NCBI RefSeq assembly: GCF_000744705.1
Contig: NZ_JQML01000001.1
Location: forward strand, 5,838,017 to 5,902,016
Reading direction: 5' to 3'
Source of the DNA: Streptacidiphilus albus JL83
Lineage (GTDB): Bacteria > Actinomycetota > Actinomycetes > Streptomycetales > Streptomycetaceae
DNA: 64,000 nucleotides
Shown: positions 1-9,497 of the stretch, piece after piece
Layout: each line of letters begins with the position of its first letter
How positions within the stretch are numbered: the stretch's first letter is position 1
Notes under the pieces: generated by a model
The model's input: only the letters and a program-made list of their open reading frames with translations
Told to the model about the DNA's origin: nothing
Databases searched by the model: none
Program-made: the position numbers and the translations under genes

Positions 1-885
1 CTGCCCCGGCAGCTGGACCGGGCCGGACTCGGCGCGGACGAGGTGCTGGTGGACGAGTCCGCGCTGCGCAGCCTGGCGGGCGAGTACACCCGCGAGGCCG
101 GCGTCCGCAGCCTGGAGCGGGCCGTCGCCCGGATCCTGCGCAAGGTCGCCGCGGAGCATGAGCTCGGCCTGCAGGCGCTGCCCCGCACCGTCGGCGCCGA
201 CGACCTGCGCGGGCTGATCGGCCGCCCCCGGCACACCCCGGAGGCGGCGCAGCAGCCGGAGGAGCGCCGGACCTCGGTGCCCGGCGTGGCGACCGGCCTG
301 GCGGTCACCGGGGCCGGCGGCGACGTCCTCTTCGTCGAGGCCTCGCTGGCCGACCCGGAGACCGGCTCCACCGGCCTGGCGCTCACCGGCCAGCTGGGCG
401 ACGTGATGAAGGAGTCCGCGCAGATCGCGCTCTCCTTCCTGCGCTCGCACGGCGCGGAGCTGGAGCTGCCGGTCACCTCGCTCCGGGACCGGGGCGTCCA
501 CCTGCACGTCCCCGCCGGGGCGGTGCCCAAGGACGGCCCCAGCGCCGGGGTGACCATGACCACGGCCCTGGCCTCGCTGCTCTCCGGCCGCAAGGTCCGG
601 ACCAACCTGGCGATGACCGGCGAGGTCTCGCTGACCGGCCGGGTGCTGCCGATCGGCGGGGTCAAGCAGAAGCTGCTGGCCGCCGACCGGGCCGGGATCG
701 ACACCGTGCTGATCCCCGCCCGCAACGCCGCCGACCTGGACGACGTCCCGGCCGAGGTGCTGGCCCGGCTGACCGTCCACCCGGTCTCCGACGTCCGCCA
801 GGTGCTGGAGCTGGCGCTGGAGCCGGCCGGCACGCTGACCGACGCCTCCGGCCGGCTCGGCGGACAGCAGGTCGCCGCCGCGTAG
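1..885 (+). CDS. lon: ATP-dependent Lon protease, C-terminal part (5' end outside window)
   Basis: These are the last 294 residues of a Lon protease (endopeptidase La); the frame is open from base 1, so the start lies to the left of the window. The visible part holds the end of the AAA+ region and the complete proteolytic domain. The catalytic Ser lies in PKDGPSAGVTM at about visible residue 181, and the Lys of the Ser-Lys dyad in PIGGVKQK about 43 residues later, the spacing known from E. coli Lon. Lon degrades damaged and some regulatory proteins in the cytoplasm using ATP. The protein ends with a short Ala-rich tail. A large inverted repeat follows the stop. Confidence 0.96.
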   Translation: MPRQLDRAGLGADEVLVDESALRSLAGEYTREAGVRSLERAVARILRKVAAEHELGLQALPRTVGADDLRGLIGRPRHTPEAAQQPEERRTSVPGVATGLAVTGAGGDVLFVEASLADPETGSTGLALTGQLGDVMKESAQIALSFLRSHGAELELPVTSLRDRGVHLHVPAGAVPKDGPSAGVTMTTALASLLSGRKVRTNLAMTGEVSLTGRVLPIGGVKQKLLAADRAGIDTVLIPARNAADLDDVPAEVLARLTVHPVSDVRQVLELALEPAGTLTDASGRLGGQQVAAA

Positions 886-917
886 CGGGGGTGTGACCCT
901 GCCGACAGCCGGTCGCG

Positions 918-979
918 GAACCGTCGCATTCAGGGGGCCGTCCATCCACTGGACGAGACCTGCGAGAATGCGACGGTTC
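918..979. repeat. Nested inverted repeat between lon and the FtsW-like gene
   Basis: A perfect 14-bp inverted repeat (GAACCGTCGCATTC at 918-931, its complement at 966-979) encloses a second perfect 6-bp hairpin (CGTCCA at 939-944, TGGACG at 950-955, 5-nt loop). It lies in the 127-nt gap after lon and just before the next gene. As RNA it would fold as a long stem with a hairpin in its loop. It may end the lon transcript, act as a leader structure for the next gene, or be an operator pair; the sequence alone does not decide. Confidence 0.7.
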
Positions 980-1012
980 TGACGGCGAGTTGTGGGTGGG
1001 TGGGTGCGGACG

Positions 1013-2467
1013 ATGGGTGCGCGAGGGGCATCGACACGAGGCCCGGGACCGGGAAGCGGGCGCAAACGCAACCTGGAACTGGTGCTCATCCTGTTCGCCA
1101 TAGCGATCCCCGCTTTCGGCGACGCGGACGCGGTACTGGCGCTGACCGGCAAGATGCCGTCCGGATTCGCCCTCCAGGTCGGCGGTCTCACCGTGCTGGC
1201 CCTGGTCACGCATCTGATCGTGCGCCGCTGGGCGGCCTATGCGGATCCGCTGATCCTGCCGATCACGGTGCTGCTGACCGGGCTCGGGCTGATGATGGTG
1301 CACCGGCTGGACCTCTCCCACGAGAAGGTCTCCAGCGACTACCAGAAGTACCCGCTCATCCAGGGCCAGATCGAGTGGCTGGTGATCGGGGTGGTGATCT
1401 TCGCCGCCATCGTGATCGTGCTCAAGCACCACCGGATGCTCCAGGCCTACACCTACGTACTGATGGCCGGGTCGCTGGTGATGCTGCTGGCACCGGCCTT
1501 CTTCCCGGCCCAGAACGGCGCCAAGCGCTGGATCTACATCGGCAGCCAGACCATCGAGCCGGACGAGTTCACCAAGATCTCACTGGTGATCTTCTTCGCC
1601 AGCTATCTGATGGCCAACCGCGACGCCCTCGCCCTGGTCGGCCGGAAGGTCTGGGGGATCAGTTTCCCCCGGGGCCGCAACCTGGGACCGATCATCGCCA
1701 TCTGGGTGGTCAGTCTGCTGGTGCTGATCTTCGAGGTCGACCTCGGCACCTCGCTGATCGTCTTCGGGATCTTCATCATCATGCTGTACCTGGCGACCGA
1801 GCGGACCGGATGGGTGGTGCTCGGAACGCTGATGGCGGCCGCCGGCGCCTTCGTGGTCGGCTCGCTCTCGTCCAATGTCGGCGGCCGGGTCGCGGCCTGG
1901 CTGCACCCGCTGGCGATCTACCTGCCGAAGGCCCAGCGTCCGCCGGGGGTGGCCTCCGAGCAGCCGGCCCAGGCGCTGTTCGCGCTCGCCCACGGCGGGT
2001 TCCTCGGCACCGGCCTGGGCCAGGGACAGCCCTGGCTGATCGGCTTCGCCGACCGCAGCGACTGGATCCTCGCCTCCTTCGGCGAGGAGCTGGGCACGGC
2101 CGGAGTGATGATCATCGTCATGCTCTACGTGCTGTTGGCCGAGCGCAGCTTCCGGGCCTCGATCCGGCTCACCGACCCCTTCGGCAAGCTGATGGCGGGC
2201 GGCCTGGCGGCGGCGCTGATCCTGCAGGTCTTCGTGGTCGTCGGCGGTGTCATCGGGCTGATCCCGGAGACCGGCAAGGCGCTGCCCTTCCTGGCCCAGG
2301 GCGGATCGTCCATGGTCGCCAACTGGATCATGGTCGCGCTGATGATAAAGCTCAGCGACGCGGCCGGGCGCACCGAGATGGAGCCCCTTCCCGACCCGGC
2401 GGCGACGCTCACCATCTCGGCCGAGGAGATCGCCCAGGCCCGGGCCGAGATGGAGCAGCAGGGGTAG
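1013..2467 (+). CDS. FtsW/RodA/SpoVE-family peptidoglycan polymerase
   Basis: A polytopic membrane protein of about 484 residues of the SEDS family, which polymerises lipid II into glycan strands with a partner class B PBP. About ten hydrophobic segments are visible. Family landmarks are the EVDLGTSL motif and the periplasmic loop containing QPAQALFALAHGGFLGTGLG. It ends in an acidic tail rich in Glu/Gln. No partner PBP lies next to it, so it could serve division, elongation or sporulation; streptomycetes carry several SEDS paralogues. I prefer the ATG at 1013; a GTG at 992 in the same frame is also possible and neither has a strong ribosome binding site. Confidence 0.88.
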   Translation: MGARGASTRGPGPGSGRKRNLELVLILFAIAIPAFGDADAVLALTGKMPSGFALQVGGLTVLALVTHLIVRRWAAYADPLILPITVLLTGLGLMMVHRLDLSHEKVSSDYQKYPLIQGQIEWLVIGVVIFAAIVIVLKHHRMLQAYTYVLMAGSLVMLLAPAFFPAQNGAKRWIYIGSQTIEPDEFTKISLVIFFASYLMANRDALALVGRKVWGISFPRGRNLGPIIAIWVVSLLVLIFEVDLGTSLIVFGIFIIMLYLATERTGWVVLGTLMAAAGAFVVGSLSSNVGGRVAAWLHPLAIYLPKAQRPPGVASEQPAQALFALAHGGFLGTGLGQGQPWLIGFADRSDWILASFGEELGTAGVMIIVMLYVLLAERSFRASIRLTDPFGKLMAGGLAAALILQVFVVVGGVIGLIPETGKALPFLAQGGSSMVANWIMVALMIKLSDAAGRTEMEPLPDPAATLTISAEEIAQARAEMEQQG

Positions 2468-2496
2468 CGCGGAGGCCGCCGGCGCCGCAGTCGGGG

Positions 2497-3792
2497 TCAG
2501 CGGAAGATGCCGGTGTGGCCGAGCGAGTAGCGGCCCGGCTGCGGGTAGACGCAGAGCCCGTGCGGGCCGTCGCCGACCGGGATCCGGGCCAGCAGTCGGC
2601 CGTCGGTCGTGGACATGGCGTAGACCTCGGAGTTGTAGCGGCCGGAGAGCCACAGCACCTTGCCGTCGGCCGAGACGCCGCCCATGTCCGGGCTGCCGCC
2701 GCCGGGGATCTGCCACTTGTGCACCAGCTGCCCGGTGGCGAAGTCCAGCACCGAGATCGACCCCTCCCCCCGGTTGGAGATGTAGAGGTCCTTGGAGTCC
2801 CGGCTGACGTAGAGGCCGTGCGCCCCGGCGCCGGTCTTCAGCAGGGTCGGCACCGAGAAGCTGTCGCCGTCCAGCTCCCAGACCCCGTTGGCCATCATGT
2901 CGGCGACGTACCAGACCTTGCCGTTCGGGGAGATCTTCACGTCCTGCGGCATCGAGCCGTCGAGCGGGATCTTCTGCTTGGCGACGATCTCCATCTTGGC
3001 CGTGTCGACCTTCAGCAGGTCGCCGGAGAACTCGCAGGAGACGATGAAGTAGCGGCCGTCCGGGGAGAAGTCGGCGTGGTTGACGCCGGCGCACTCCGAG
3101 GGGACGGACTTCACCACCTTCATGGTGTGGGCGTCGCGGAAGACCAGGGCGTGGTCGTTGGAGGCCATCACCACCGCGTACTTGCCGTCCGGGGTGAAGT
3201 ACAGGTTGTAGGGGTCGTGGACGTCGACCGGGGCGCCGACCCTGCCGGTGGCCGGGTCGATCGGGGTGAGGCTGTTGCCGAGGTCGTTGTTGACCCAGAG
3301 GGTCTTCAGGTCCCAGGAGGGCACGACGTGCTGCGGCTCGTGGCCGACCTGGATGGTGTCGATCACCTTGTAGGTCGCCGGGTCGATCACGGTGACGGTG
3401 TCGGAGAGGGTGTTCGGGACGTAGACCCGGGGCGGGTCGTTGCGGACCACCGGCGACAGCGCGTTCGGCCGGTCGGCCGCGTACACGTCGTCCGGCGAGA
3501 GCAGCGGCGGCATCCCGGGCAGCCGGTTGTCGACGCTGACCGGCACGGCCGCCGGGGACGAGGCGGCGGCCCCGTCGGCGCCGGTGCGGGTGGTCATCGT
3601 CTGCCAGACCTGCTGCCGGGCGGGGCTGCCGCAGGCCGAGGTGAGCAGCAGCCCGCCGCCGGCCAGCGCGGCGCAGGCGCTGAGCGGCAGCAGCCGGCGG
3701 CGGGACAGCGGGCCGGGCCGCCGGGTCTGGCGGCTCGCTGCGGTGCCGCGGTGGGCGGAGGGGCGCTGGGGCGAAGGCGTGGTCGCGGGCAT
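2497..3792 (-). CDS. YVTN-repeat beta-propeller lipoprotein
   Basis: A 431-residue exported protein made of repeated YVTN/NHL-like blades, for example DVYAADR..VYVPNTLSDTVTVIDP, LYISNRGEGSISVLD and KVLWLSGRYNSEVYAM. The N-terminus has an Arg-rich stretch (SRRRLL), a hydrophobic segment and a lipobox-like LLTSACG, so it is probably a membrane-anchored lipoprotein outside the cell. Such propellers bind ligands or partners; their substrates are mostly unknown. Its ATG overlaps the stop of the upstream deacetylase-like gene by one base (TGATG), so the two are very likely translated together and may act together at the cell surface. Confidence 0.85.
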   Translation of the reverse strand: MPATTPSPQRPSAHRGTAASRQTRRPGPLSRRRLLPLSACAALAGGGLLLTSACGSPARQQVWQTMTTRTGADGAAASSPAAVPVSVDNRLPGMPPLLSPDDVYAADRPNALSPVVRNDPPRVYVPNTLSDTVTVIDPATYKVIDTIQVGHEPQHVVPSWDLKTLWVNNDLGNSLTPIDPATGRVGAPVDVHDPYNLYFTPDGKYAVVMASNDHALVFRDAHTMKVVKSVPSECAGVNHADFSPDGRYFIVSCEFSGDLLKVDTAKMEIVAKQKIPLDGSMPQDVKISPNGKVWYVADMMANGVWELDGDSFSVPTLLKTGAGAHGLYVSRDSKDLYISNRGEGSISVLDFATGQLVHKWQIPGGGSPDMGGVSADGKVLWLSGRYNSEVYAMSTTDGRLLARIPVGDGPHGLCVYPQPGRYSLGHTGIFR

Positions 3793-4589
3793 CAGCTGAG
3801 CAGCTCCGAGGTTGTGACCGCGCGGAGACCGCGCTGGTGCAGGCCGTCGAGGATGGCGGGCAGCGCGGCGACGGTGCCGGTGTGCCCGAAGTGCAGGCTG
3901 ACCACCGACCCCGGACGGACCGCGTCCAGCACGGTCCGGGTCACGGCTTCCGCTCCGGGGTCGGTGTAGTCGAGCGAGTCCAGGTCGTAGCTCAGGCAGT
4001 GCGCGTAGCCCGCGCGGCGGGCCTGGGCGGCGACGGTGTCGGTGCAGTCCTGGGCCTGGGACGGACGGAACCAGCGTCCCTGGCTGCCGGTGAGCTGCTT
4101 GAGCCGCTGGGCGCAGCGGGCGATCTCCTGGTACGCCTGCTCGGCGCCCATGGTGGAGATGGCCAGGTGGTGCTCGGTGTGGTTGCCCAGCTCATGGCCG
4201 CCGTCGAGGATCCGCCGGGCCATCGCGGGTTGCTCGTCCAGCCAGCTGCCGACGGCCATCACGGTGATCCGCGCGTCCGCGCGGGCGGCCTCGGCGAGCA
4301 GTTGGCCGGCGATCGCCGGGTCGCCCTGGCCGTGGAAGGTGAGCGCGACCGCCGGCCGGGTCCGGGGCCCGCTGCCGATCTCGAACGGGAGCCCCGGCGC
4401 CAGCGGGGGGAGCGCGGCGGCGTCCCCGGCGGCGGCGGTGGCCGAGGGGGAGGCGGCGCGGCCGCTGCCGGCGGCGGTGGCGCGGACCGAGGCGGTGGGC
4501 GCGGCACCGCCCGCGCAGCCCGCGGTGAGCGATCCGGCGGCACCGAGTGCGGCCAGTCGCAGGACGTCGCGACGATCGAAGGGGCTCAT
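3792..4589 (-). CDS. Polysaccharide-deacetylase (NodB-fold) family lipoprotein with altered motif 1
   Basis: A 265-residue lipoprotein: MSPFDRRDVLRLAALGAAG then the lipobox LTAGC. The NodB-homology domain covers about residues 70-265. Recognisable motifs are motif 2, GNHTEHH (metal-binding His pair), motif 3-like RWFRPS, and a late SLHFGH. Motif 1, normally TFDDG with the catalytic and metal-binding Asp, reads TFHGQGD, so the usual general base is missing. It could be a deacetylase with a changed site or a non-catalytic carbohydrate-binding relative. It is the first gene of a two-gene unit with the YVTN propeller (1-base overlap) and diverges from the enoyl-CoA hydratase gene. Confidence 0.8.
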   Translation of the reverse strand: MSPFDRRDVLRLAALGAAGSLTAGCAGGAAPTASVRATAAGSGRAASPSATAAAGDAAALPPLAPGLPFEIGSGPRTRPAVALTFHGQGDPAIAGQLLAEAARADARITVMAVGSWLDEQPAMARRILDGGHELGNHTEHHLAISTMGAEQAYQEIARCAQRLKQLTGSQGRWFRPSQAQDCTDTVAAQARRAGYAHCLSYDLDSLDYTDPGAEAVTRTVLDAVRPGSVVSLHFGHTGTVAALPAILDGLHQRGLRAVTTSELLS

Positions 4590-4723
4590 TGCCCCGATTC
4601 TTATGGTGATCGCAGGAACACGCGCGGTGAGCGCTCCGGTGGTGCCCGTACAGTGGCCGACGGTCGGCGGTCGCGGACGCGACGGGGTCGGCGTACGGGT
4701 GAGCCGGAGGGAGCGGGGCAGCG

Positions 4724-5536
4724 GTGGACGAGCGACGGCTGGACCAGGGGCGCAAGGAGCTGTCGTACGGGGTGCCCGGGCTGCGGGTCGCCCTGGGCGA
4801 GGACGGGATCGCGGTGCTGACCCTGGACCGGCCGGCCAAGCGCAACGCCCTGACCTCCGCCATGTGGGGGGCGCTGCCCGCCCTGCTGGGACGGCTGGCC
4901 GAGGAGCCGGGGCTGCGGGTGCTGCTGGTGACCGGCGCGGCCGGGACGTTCAGCGCGGGCGCGGACATCGGCGAGCTGGCGGACCTCTACGCCGCCCCGG
5001 CCGCCGCCGACGCCTTCCACACGGTCAACGTGGCGGCGGAGGAGGCGCTGGCGGCCTTCCCGCACCCGACCCTGGCGGTGCTCCGGGGCGCCTGCGTGGG
5101 CGGCGGCTGCCAGCTCGCGGTCGCCTGCGACCTGCGCTTCGCGGCGCCGGACGCCCGGCTCGGGATCACCCCGGCGAAGCTGGGCATCGTCTACCCGGCG
5201 GTGCCCACCGCCCGGCTGACCCGGCTGCTGGGCCCGGCCCGGGCCAAGTACCTGCTGTTCTCCGGCGAGCTGCTGCCCGCCGACCGGGCGCTGGCCTTCG
5301 GCCTGGTGGAGGAGGTGGACCCGGAGGTGGAGTCCCGCGCCCTGGCCTTCGCCCGGACCCTCGCGGCCCGCTCCGCGCAGACCCAGGGGGCGGTGAAGGC
5401 GGTGGTCGCCGCCGTCGGCGAGGGCGGCGACCCCCAGGCGGCGGTCGCCGCCTGGGAGCAGGCCTCCCGCGCCGGGGGCGCGGACGTGGTGGAGGGGCTG
5501 GCCGCCTTCCTGGAGCGCCGGGCGCCGCGCTTCTGA
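4724..5536 (+). CDS. Enoyl-CoA hydratase/isomerase family protein
   Basis: A 270-residue crotonase-fold enzyme. The CoA-binding and oxyanion-hole motifs are clear: LTLDRPAKRNALTSAMW near residues 27-43, AGTFSAGADIGEL (first oxyanion-hole region) and the GGGCQLAVACDLRFAA segment with the second oxyanion-hole glycine. The acidic position after PAKLGIVYP is not the canonical E of the hydratases as far as I can judge, so the exact reaction (hydratase, isomerase or thioesterase-like) stays open. The GTG start at 4724 follows GGAGGGAG by about 10 bases. It stands alone, convergent with xylA. Confidence 0.88.
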   Translation: MDERRLDQGRKELSYGVPGLRVALGEDGIAVLTLDRPAKRNALTSAMWGALPALLGRLAEEPGLRVLLVTGAAGTFSAGADIGELADLYAAPAAADAFHTVNVAAEEALAAFPHPTLAVLRGACVGGGCQLAVACDLRFAAPDARLGITPAKLGIVYPAVPTARLTRLLGPARAKYLLFSGELLPADRALAFGLVEEVDPEVESRALAFARTLAARSAQTQGAVKAVVAAVGEGGDPQAAVAAWEQASRAGGADVVEGLAAFLERRAPRF

Positions 5537-5552
5537 CGGGGCCCGGGGCCGG

Positions 5553-6722
5553 TCAGATGCCGAGCAGGTGGTCCAGGGCGAGCTGGTCCAGCTGCTCGAA
5601 GGCCATGCCGCGCCCGGCCACCGCGTCGGCGTCGAAGTCCTCGTAGGCCGAGCGGTCGGCGAGCAGGTCGGCGAGGGTCTCGGCGGGGGCGAGGGTGGGC
5701 CGGGCCAGCTCGTCCAGCCGGGAGGCGCGCAGCGCGGCCTGGACGGCTGGGTCGGCCCGGAAGGCGGCGGCCTTCTGCTTCAGCGCCAGGTAGTTGCGCA
5801 TGTTGCCGGCGGCCGAGGCCCAGACGCCGTCGATGTCCTCGGTTCGCGGGGGCTTGAAGTCGAAGTGGCGCGGGCCCTGGTAGCCGGCCGACTCCAGCAG
5901 GTCGACCAGCCAGAACGCCTGGCGCAGGTCGCCGGCGCCGAAGCGCAGGTCCTGGTCGAACTTGATCCCGGACTGGCCGTTCAGGTCGATGTGGAAGAGC
6001 TTGCCGTGCCACAGCGCCTGGGCGATGCCGTGCGGGAAGTTCAGCCCGGCCATCTGCTCGTGGCCGACCTCGGGGTTGAGGCCGACCCGGTCGGCGTGCT
6101 CCAGCGAGTTGATGAACGCCAGGGCGTGGCCGACGGTCGGCAGCAGGATGTCGCCGCGCGGCTCGTTGGGCTTGGGCTCGATCGCGAAGCGCAGGTCGTA
6201 GCCCTGTTCCTGGACGTAGTCGCCGAGCAGGTCGAAGGCCTCCTTCAGCCGGTCCAGGGCGACCCGGACGTCCTTGGCGGCGCCCGACTCGGAGCCCTCG
6301 CGGCCGCCCCAGGCGACGTAGGTGGTCGCGCCGAGCTCGGCCGCCAGGTCGATGTTGCGGATGGTCTTGCGCAGCGCGAAGCGGCGGACGTCGCGGTCGT
6401 TGGCGGTGAACGCGCCGTCCTTGAACACCGGGTGGGTGAACAGGTTGGTGGTCGCCATCGGGACCTTCAGCCCGGTGGTGTCCAGAGCCTGGCGGAAGCG
6501 CTTGAGATGGCCCTCGCGGGCGCTGTCGTCGCTGCCGAAGGGGATCAGGTCGTCGTCGTGGAAGGTCACGCCGTAGGCGCCGAGCTCGGCCAGCCGGGTG
6601 ACCGACTCGACCGGGTCGAGGGCGGGGCGGGTGGCGTCGCCGAAGGGGTCGCGGCCCTGCCAGCCCACGGTCCAGAGGCCGAAGGTGAACTTGTCGTCGG
6701 GGGTGGGGGCAAGGGTGGTCAT
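5553..6722 (-). CDS. xylA: Xylose isomerase
   Basis: A 389-residue D-xylose isomerase, the length typical of the actinomycete (class I) enzymes. Characteristic segments are the N-terminal [32 protein letters not shown] with the active-site His, [20 protein letters not shown] (metal-binding Glu and Lys) and [11 protein letters not shown]. It converts D-xylose to D-xylulose in the cytoplasm with two divalent metal ions. The start [12 protein letters not shown] at 6722 matches family proteins; a further ATG 33 bases upstream is possible. Divergent from xylB across a 112-bp shared promoter region. Confidence 0.96.
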   Translation of the reverse strand: MTTLAPTPDDKFTFGLWTVGWQGRDPFGDATRPALDPVESVTRLAELGAYGVTFHDDDLIPFGSDDSAREGHLKRFRQALDTTGLKVPMATTNLFTHPVFKDGAFTANDRDVRRFALRKTIRNIDLAAELGATTYVAWGGREGSESGAAKDVRVALDRLKEAFDLLGDYVQEQGYDLRFAIEPKPNEPRGDILLPTVGHALAFINSLEHADRVGLNPEVGHEQMAGLNFPHGIAQALWHGKLFHIDLNGQSGIKFDQDLRFGAGDLRQAFWLVDLLESAGYQGPRHFDFKPPRTEDIDGVWASAAGNMRNYLALKQKAAAFRADPAVQAALRASRLDELARPTLAPAETLADLLADRSAYEDFDADAVAGRGMAFEQLDQLALDHLLGI

Positions 6723-6834
6723 CGAGCGGCTCCAGCCGGGAGGGGTATTCGTCATCGCAGTAAACAAATTAGTATCAGACCGCCGCGGGGGGAACCCCCG
6801 GCGTGGATCGAAGCCGGGATCGAAGGAGTGCGCC
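6723..6834. promoter_or_regulatory. Divergent xylA-xylB promoter region with candidate XylR half-site
   Basis: The only AT-rich patch in this 112-bp divergent spacer is GTAAACAAATTAGTATC at about 6760-6776. It contains ACAAATTAG (6764-6772), which resembles the half-site of ROK XylR operators in Firmicutes (AACAAACTAA type). Placement between the two divergent genes and a ROK regulator directly downstream of xylB fit xylose-responsive control. No complete palindrome is visible. Confidence 0.5.
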
Positions 6835-8241
6835 GTGCAGGTGGTCATCGGGATCGACAGCTCCACCCAGTCGACCAAGGCGCTGGCCGTGGACGTGGCG
6901 AGCGGCGCCGTCCTCGGCACGGGCCGGGCCGCGCACACCGTCAGCACCGGACCGGGGCGGGAGAGCGATCCGCGCGAGTGGTGGCGGGCGCTGGCCCGGG
7001 CCGTCGCCGGGACCGGCTGGGCCGAGCGGGCGGCGGCCGTCTCGGTGGGCGGGCAGCAGCACGGCCTGGTCGCGCTGGACGCGGCCGGCGAGCCGGTCCG
7101 CCCCGCGCTGCTGTGGAACGACGTCCGCTCCGCCCCGCAGGCCGCCGCGCTGGTCGCCGAGCGCGGACGCGAGGGCTGGGCGCGGCGGGCGGGCAGCGTC
7201 CCCGGCGCCTCGTTCACCGTGGCCAAGTGGGCCTGGCTGCGCGAGCGGGAGCCCGGGGCCGCGGCCCGGACCGCCGCCGTGCGGCTGCCGCACGACTACC
7301 TGACCGAGCGGCTGACCGGGGTCGCCGCCACCGACCGGGGCGACGCCTCGGGCACCGGCTGGTGGACCCCGGAGGGCTACGACACCGCGCTGCTGGCGCG
7401 GCTGGGCCTGGACCAGGCGATGCTGCCCGAGGTCGTCCCGGCCGGGACACCGGCCGGGACGGTGCTGCCCGGCCTGCCGCTGCGGGCCGGGACCCTGGTC
7501 GCCGCCGGGACCGGCGACAACATGGCGGCGGCGCTCGGACTCGGGCTGACGGCCGGGGCCCCGGTGCTGAGCCTGGGCACCTCCGGCACCGTCTACGCGG
7601 TCACCCGGGGCCGTCCGGCCGACCCCAGCGGCACCGTGGCCGGCTTCGCCGACGCGCTGGACGGCTGGCTGCCGCTGGCCTGCACCCTCAACTGCACCCT
7701 CGCCGTCGACCGCTTCGCCGCGCTGCTGGGCCGCGACCGGGAGGCGGTGGAGCCCGGCGGCAGCGCCGTCGTGCTGCCGTACCTGGACGGTGAGCGGACG
7801 CCCGACCTGCCGGGCGCCACCGGGCTGGTGCACGGGCTGCGCCACGACACCACCCCCGGACAGCTGCTCCAGGCGGCCTACGACGGTGCGGCCCACTCGC
7901 TGCTGGCCGCACTGCGGCAGGTGCTGACGGCGGGCGGGGAGCGGTTGGCCGACGACGCCGAGCTGCTGCTGATCGGCGGCGGCGCCCGGGGCGCGGCCTG
8001 GCAGCGGACGGTGCGTCGGCTGTCCGGCCGGCCGGTGCGGGTGCCCGCCGCCGAGGAGCTGGTCGCCCTCGGCGCGGCGGCGCAGGCGGCCGGACTGCTG
8101 ACCGGGGAGCGCGCGGACCAGGTCGCCCGCCGCTGGGGCACGGCCGAGGGGGTGCTGCTGGAGCCGCTGCCGCGCGACGACGCGGCCATGGAGCGGATTG
8201 CCGATACCCTGCGGCGGTCCGGGACACTGTTCGAGTCCTGA
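6835..8241 (+). CDS. xylB: Xylulokinase
   Basis: A 468-residue FGGY-family carbohydrate kinase that phosphorylates D-xylulose at the expense of ATP. It starts with the phosphate-binding [13 protein letters not shown], has [11 protein letters not shown] and LLWNDVRS in the sugar-binding half, the FGGY hinge-like [15 protein letters not shown] followed by [12 protein letters not shown], and the adenosine motif [13 protein letters not shown] near residue 380. The GTG start at 6835 is well placed 6 bases after AAGGAG. It is followed closely by the ROK regulator, so the two probably share a transcript. Confidence 0.95.
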   Translation: MQVVIGIDSSTQSTKALAVDVASGAVLGTGRAAHTVSTGPGRESDPREWWRALARAVAGTGWAERAAAVSVGGQQHGLVALDAAGEPVRPALLWNDVRSAPQAAALVAERGREGWARRAGSVPGASFTVAKWAWLREREPGAAARTAAVRLPHDYLTERLTGVAATDRGDASGTGWWTPEGYDTALLARLGLDQAMLPEVVPAGTPAGTVLPGLPLRAGTLVAAGTGDNMAAALGLGLTAGAPVLSLGTSGTVYAVTRGRPADPSGTVAGFADALDGWLPLACTLNCTLAVDRFAALLGRDREAVEPGGSAVVLPYLDGERTPDLPGATGLVHGLRHDTTPGQLLQAAYDGAAHSLLAALRQVLTAGGERLADDAELLLIGGGARGAAWQRTVRRLSGRPVRVPAAEELVALGAAAQAAGLLTGERADQVARRWGTAEGVLLEPLPRDDAAMERIADTLRRSGTLFES

Positions 8242-8288
8242 GTTCTCCGGTGCCGCCGCGCGCCGACCTGCGCCGACGGGGGTCCCCG

Positions 8289-9497
8289 ATGCCGATCGAC
8301 GAGCCGCGCCCGGCGCGTCCCAACGCCGCCCCCGCCCCCGCCTCCCAGCAGGGCATGCGGCGGCAGAACCTGGCGCTGGTGCTGGGCGCGGTCGCCGCGC
8401 ACGGCCCGATGTCCCGCGCGGAGGCCGCCGCCGTCACCGGGCTGACCCGGGCCGCGGTCTCCAGCATGGTCGTCGAGCTGATGCGGGACGGGCTGCTGGT
8501 CGAGCTCGGTCCGGCCCCCAGCGGCCGGGTGGGCCGTCCCGGCAATGCCCTGCGGCCGGCCGACACCGGCCCGGCCGGGCTGGGCCTTGAGGTCGGCGTC
8601 GACCACCTGGCCGCCTGCGTGGTCGACCTGCGCGGTGCGATCCGGGCCCAGGGCCGGGTCGCCGCCGCCAACCGGGGGCGCGCCGCCGGACCCGTCCTCG
8701 CCGAGCTGGCCGCACTGGCGGACGGGGTGGTGGCGGAGGCGCGCGGGCTCGGGCTGCGCCCGGTCGGCGCGGCGCTGGCCGTGCCCGGTCTGGTCGACGG
8801 GGCCGCCGGCCGCGTGGTCCACGCGCCCAACCTGGGCTGGCGGGAGCAGCAACTGCCGCGCACCCTGCTCGGCCTGGAGCTGGAGCTGGAGAACGAGGCC
8901 AACCTCGGCGCCCTGGCCGAGCTGTGGCAGGGCGGGGCGCAGGACGTCGTCCATGTCTCGGCGGAGGCCGGGATCGGCGCCGCGCTGGTGGTCGGCGGAC
9001 GGCTGTTCCGGGGCGCGCGCGGTTTCGCCGGCGAGCTCGGCCACGTCCCGCTGCACCCGGACGGGCCCCGCTGCGCCTGCGGCGCGCGCGGCTGCCTGGA
9101 GCAGTACGCCGGTGAGCGCGCGGTGCTGGCGGCGGCCGGGATCGGGACGGCCGGGGGCGACTGGATCGCGCTGCTGGCCGACCTCGCGGCGGACGGGGAG
9201 CCGCGGGTGCTGGCCGCGCTGGAACAGGCGGGCCGCGCCCTGGGGACGGCGCTGGCCGGGGCGGTCAACCTGGTCGACCCCTCGGCGGTGGTCCTCGGCG
9301 GCGCCTACGCCGAGCTGGGGGAGTGGCTGCTGCCGGGGATGTGCCGGGAGCTGGCGGAACGGGTGCGGGTCCGGGAGTGGCCCGAGTCCGCGCTCTCGGT
9401 CTCGGGCCTCGGGCGGCGGGGACCCCTGCTCGGGGCGGCGCTGGTGACGATCCGTCGGATCCTGGACGACCCGGGCGCGGTGCTCCTGCCGGGCTGA
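8289..9497 (+). CDS. xylR: ROK-family transcriptional repressor, XylR-type
   Basis: A 402-residue regulator with an N-terminal winged helix (QNLALVLGAVAAHGPMSRAEAAAVTGLTRAAVSSMVVELM) followed by a sugar-kinase-like ROK domain. The ROK zinc motif CACGARGCLEQY and the preceding GELGHVPLHPDG are clear. Proteins of this type repress xylose genes and are released by xylose; the position directly after xylB supports that role, although the effector is inferred. I chose the ATG at 8289; an in-frame GTG at 8250 would add 13 residues with no family support. Confidence 0.88.
   Translation: MPIDEPRPARPNAAPAPASQQGMRRQNLALVLGAVAAHGPMSRAEAAAVTGLTRAAVSSMVVELMRDGLLVELGPAPSGRVGRPGNALRPADTGPAGLGLEVGVDHLAACVVDLRGAIRAQGRVAAANRGRAAGPVLAELAALADGVVAEARGLGLRPVGAALAVPGLVDGAAGRVVHAPNLGWREQQLPRTLLGLELELENEANLGALAELWQGGAQDVVHVSAEAGIGAALVVGGRLFRGARGFAGELGHVPLHPDGPRCACGARGCLEQYAGERAVLAAAGIGTAGGDWIALLADLAADGEPRVLAALEQAGRALGTALAGAVNLVDPSAVVLGGAYAELGEWLLPGMCRELAERVRVREWPESALSVSGLGRRGPLLGAALVTIRRILDDPGAVLLPG

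Noticed and set aside
1000..3969. A 989-codon open frame running through the FtsW-like gene and against the propeller gene
   Set aside because: It is a GC-bias shadow: composition is Arg/Gly/Pro/Ala with no domain, and two well-supported genes occupy the region in other frames.
6723..7226. A 168-residue N-terminal extension of xylose isomerase
   Set aside because: The extension would lie antisense to xylB and has shadow composition; the enzyme length and start match the family without it.
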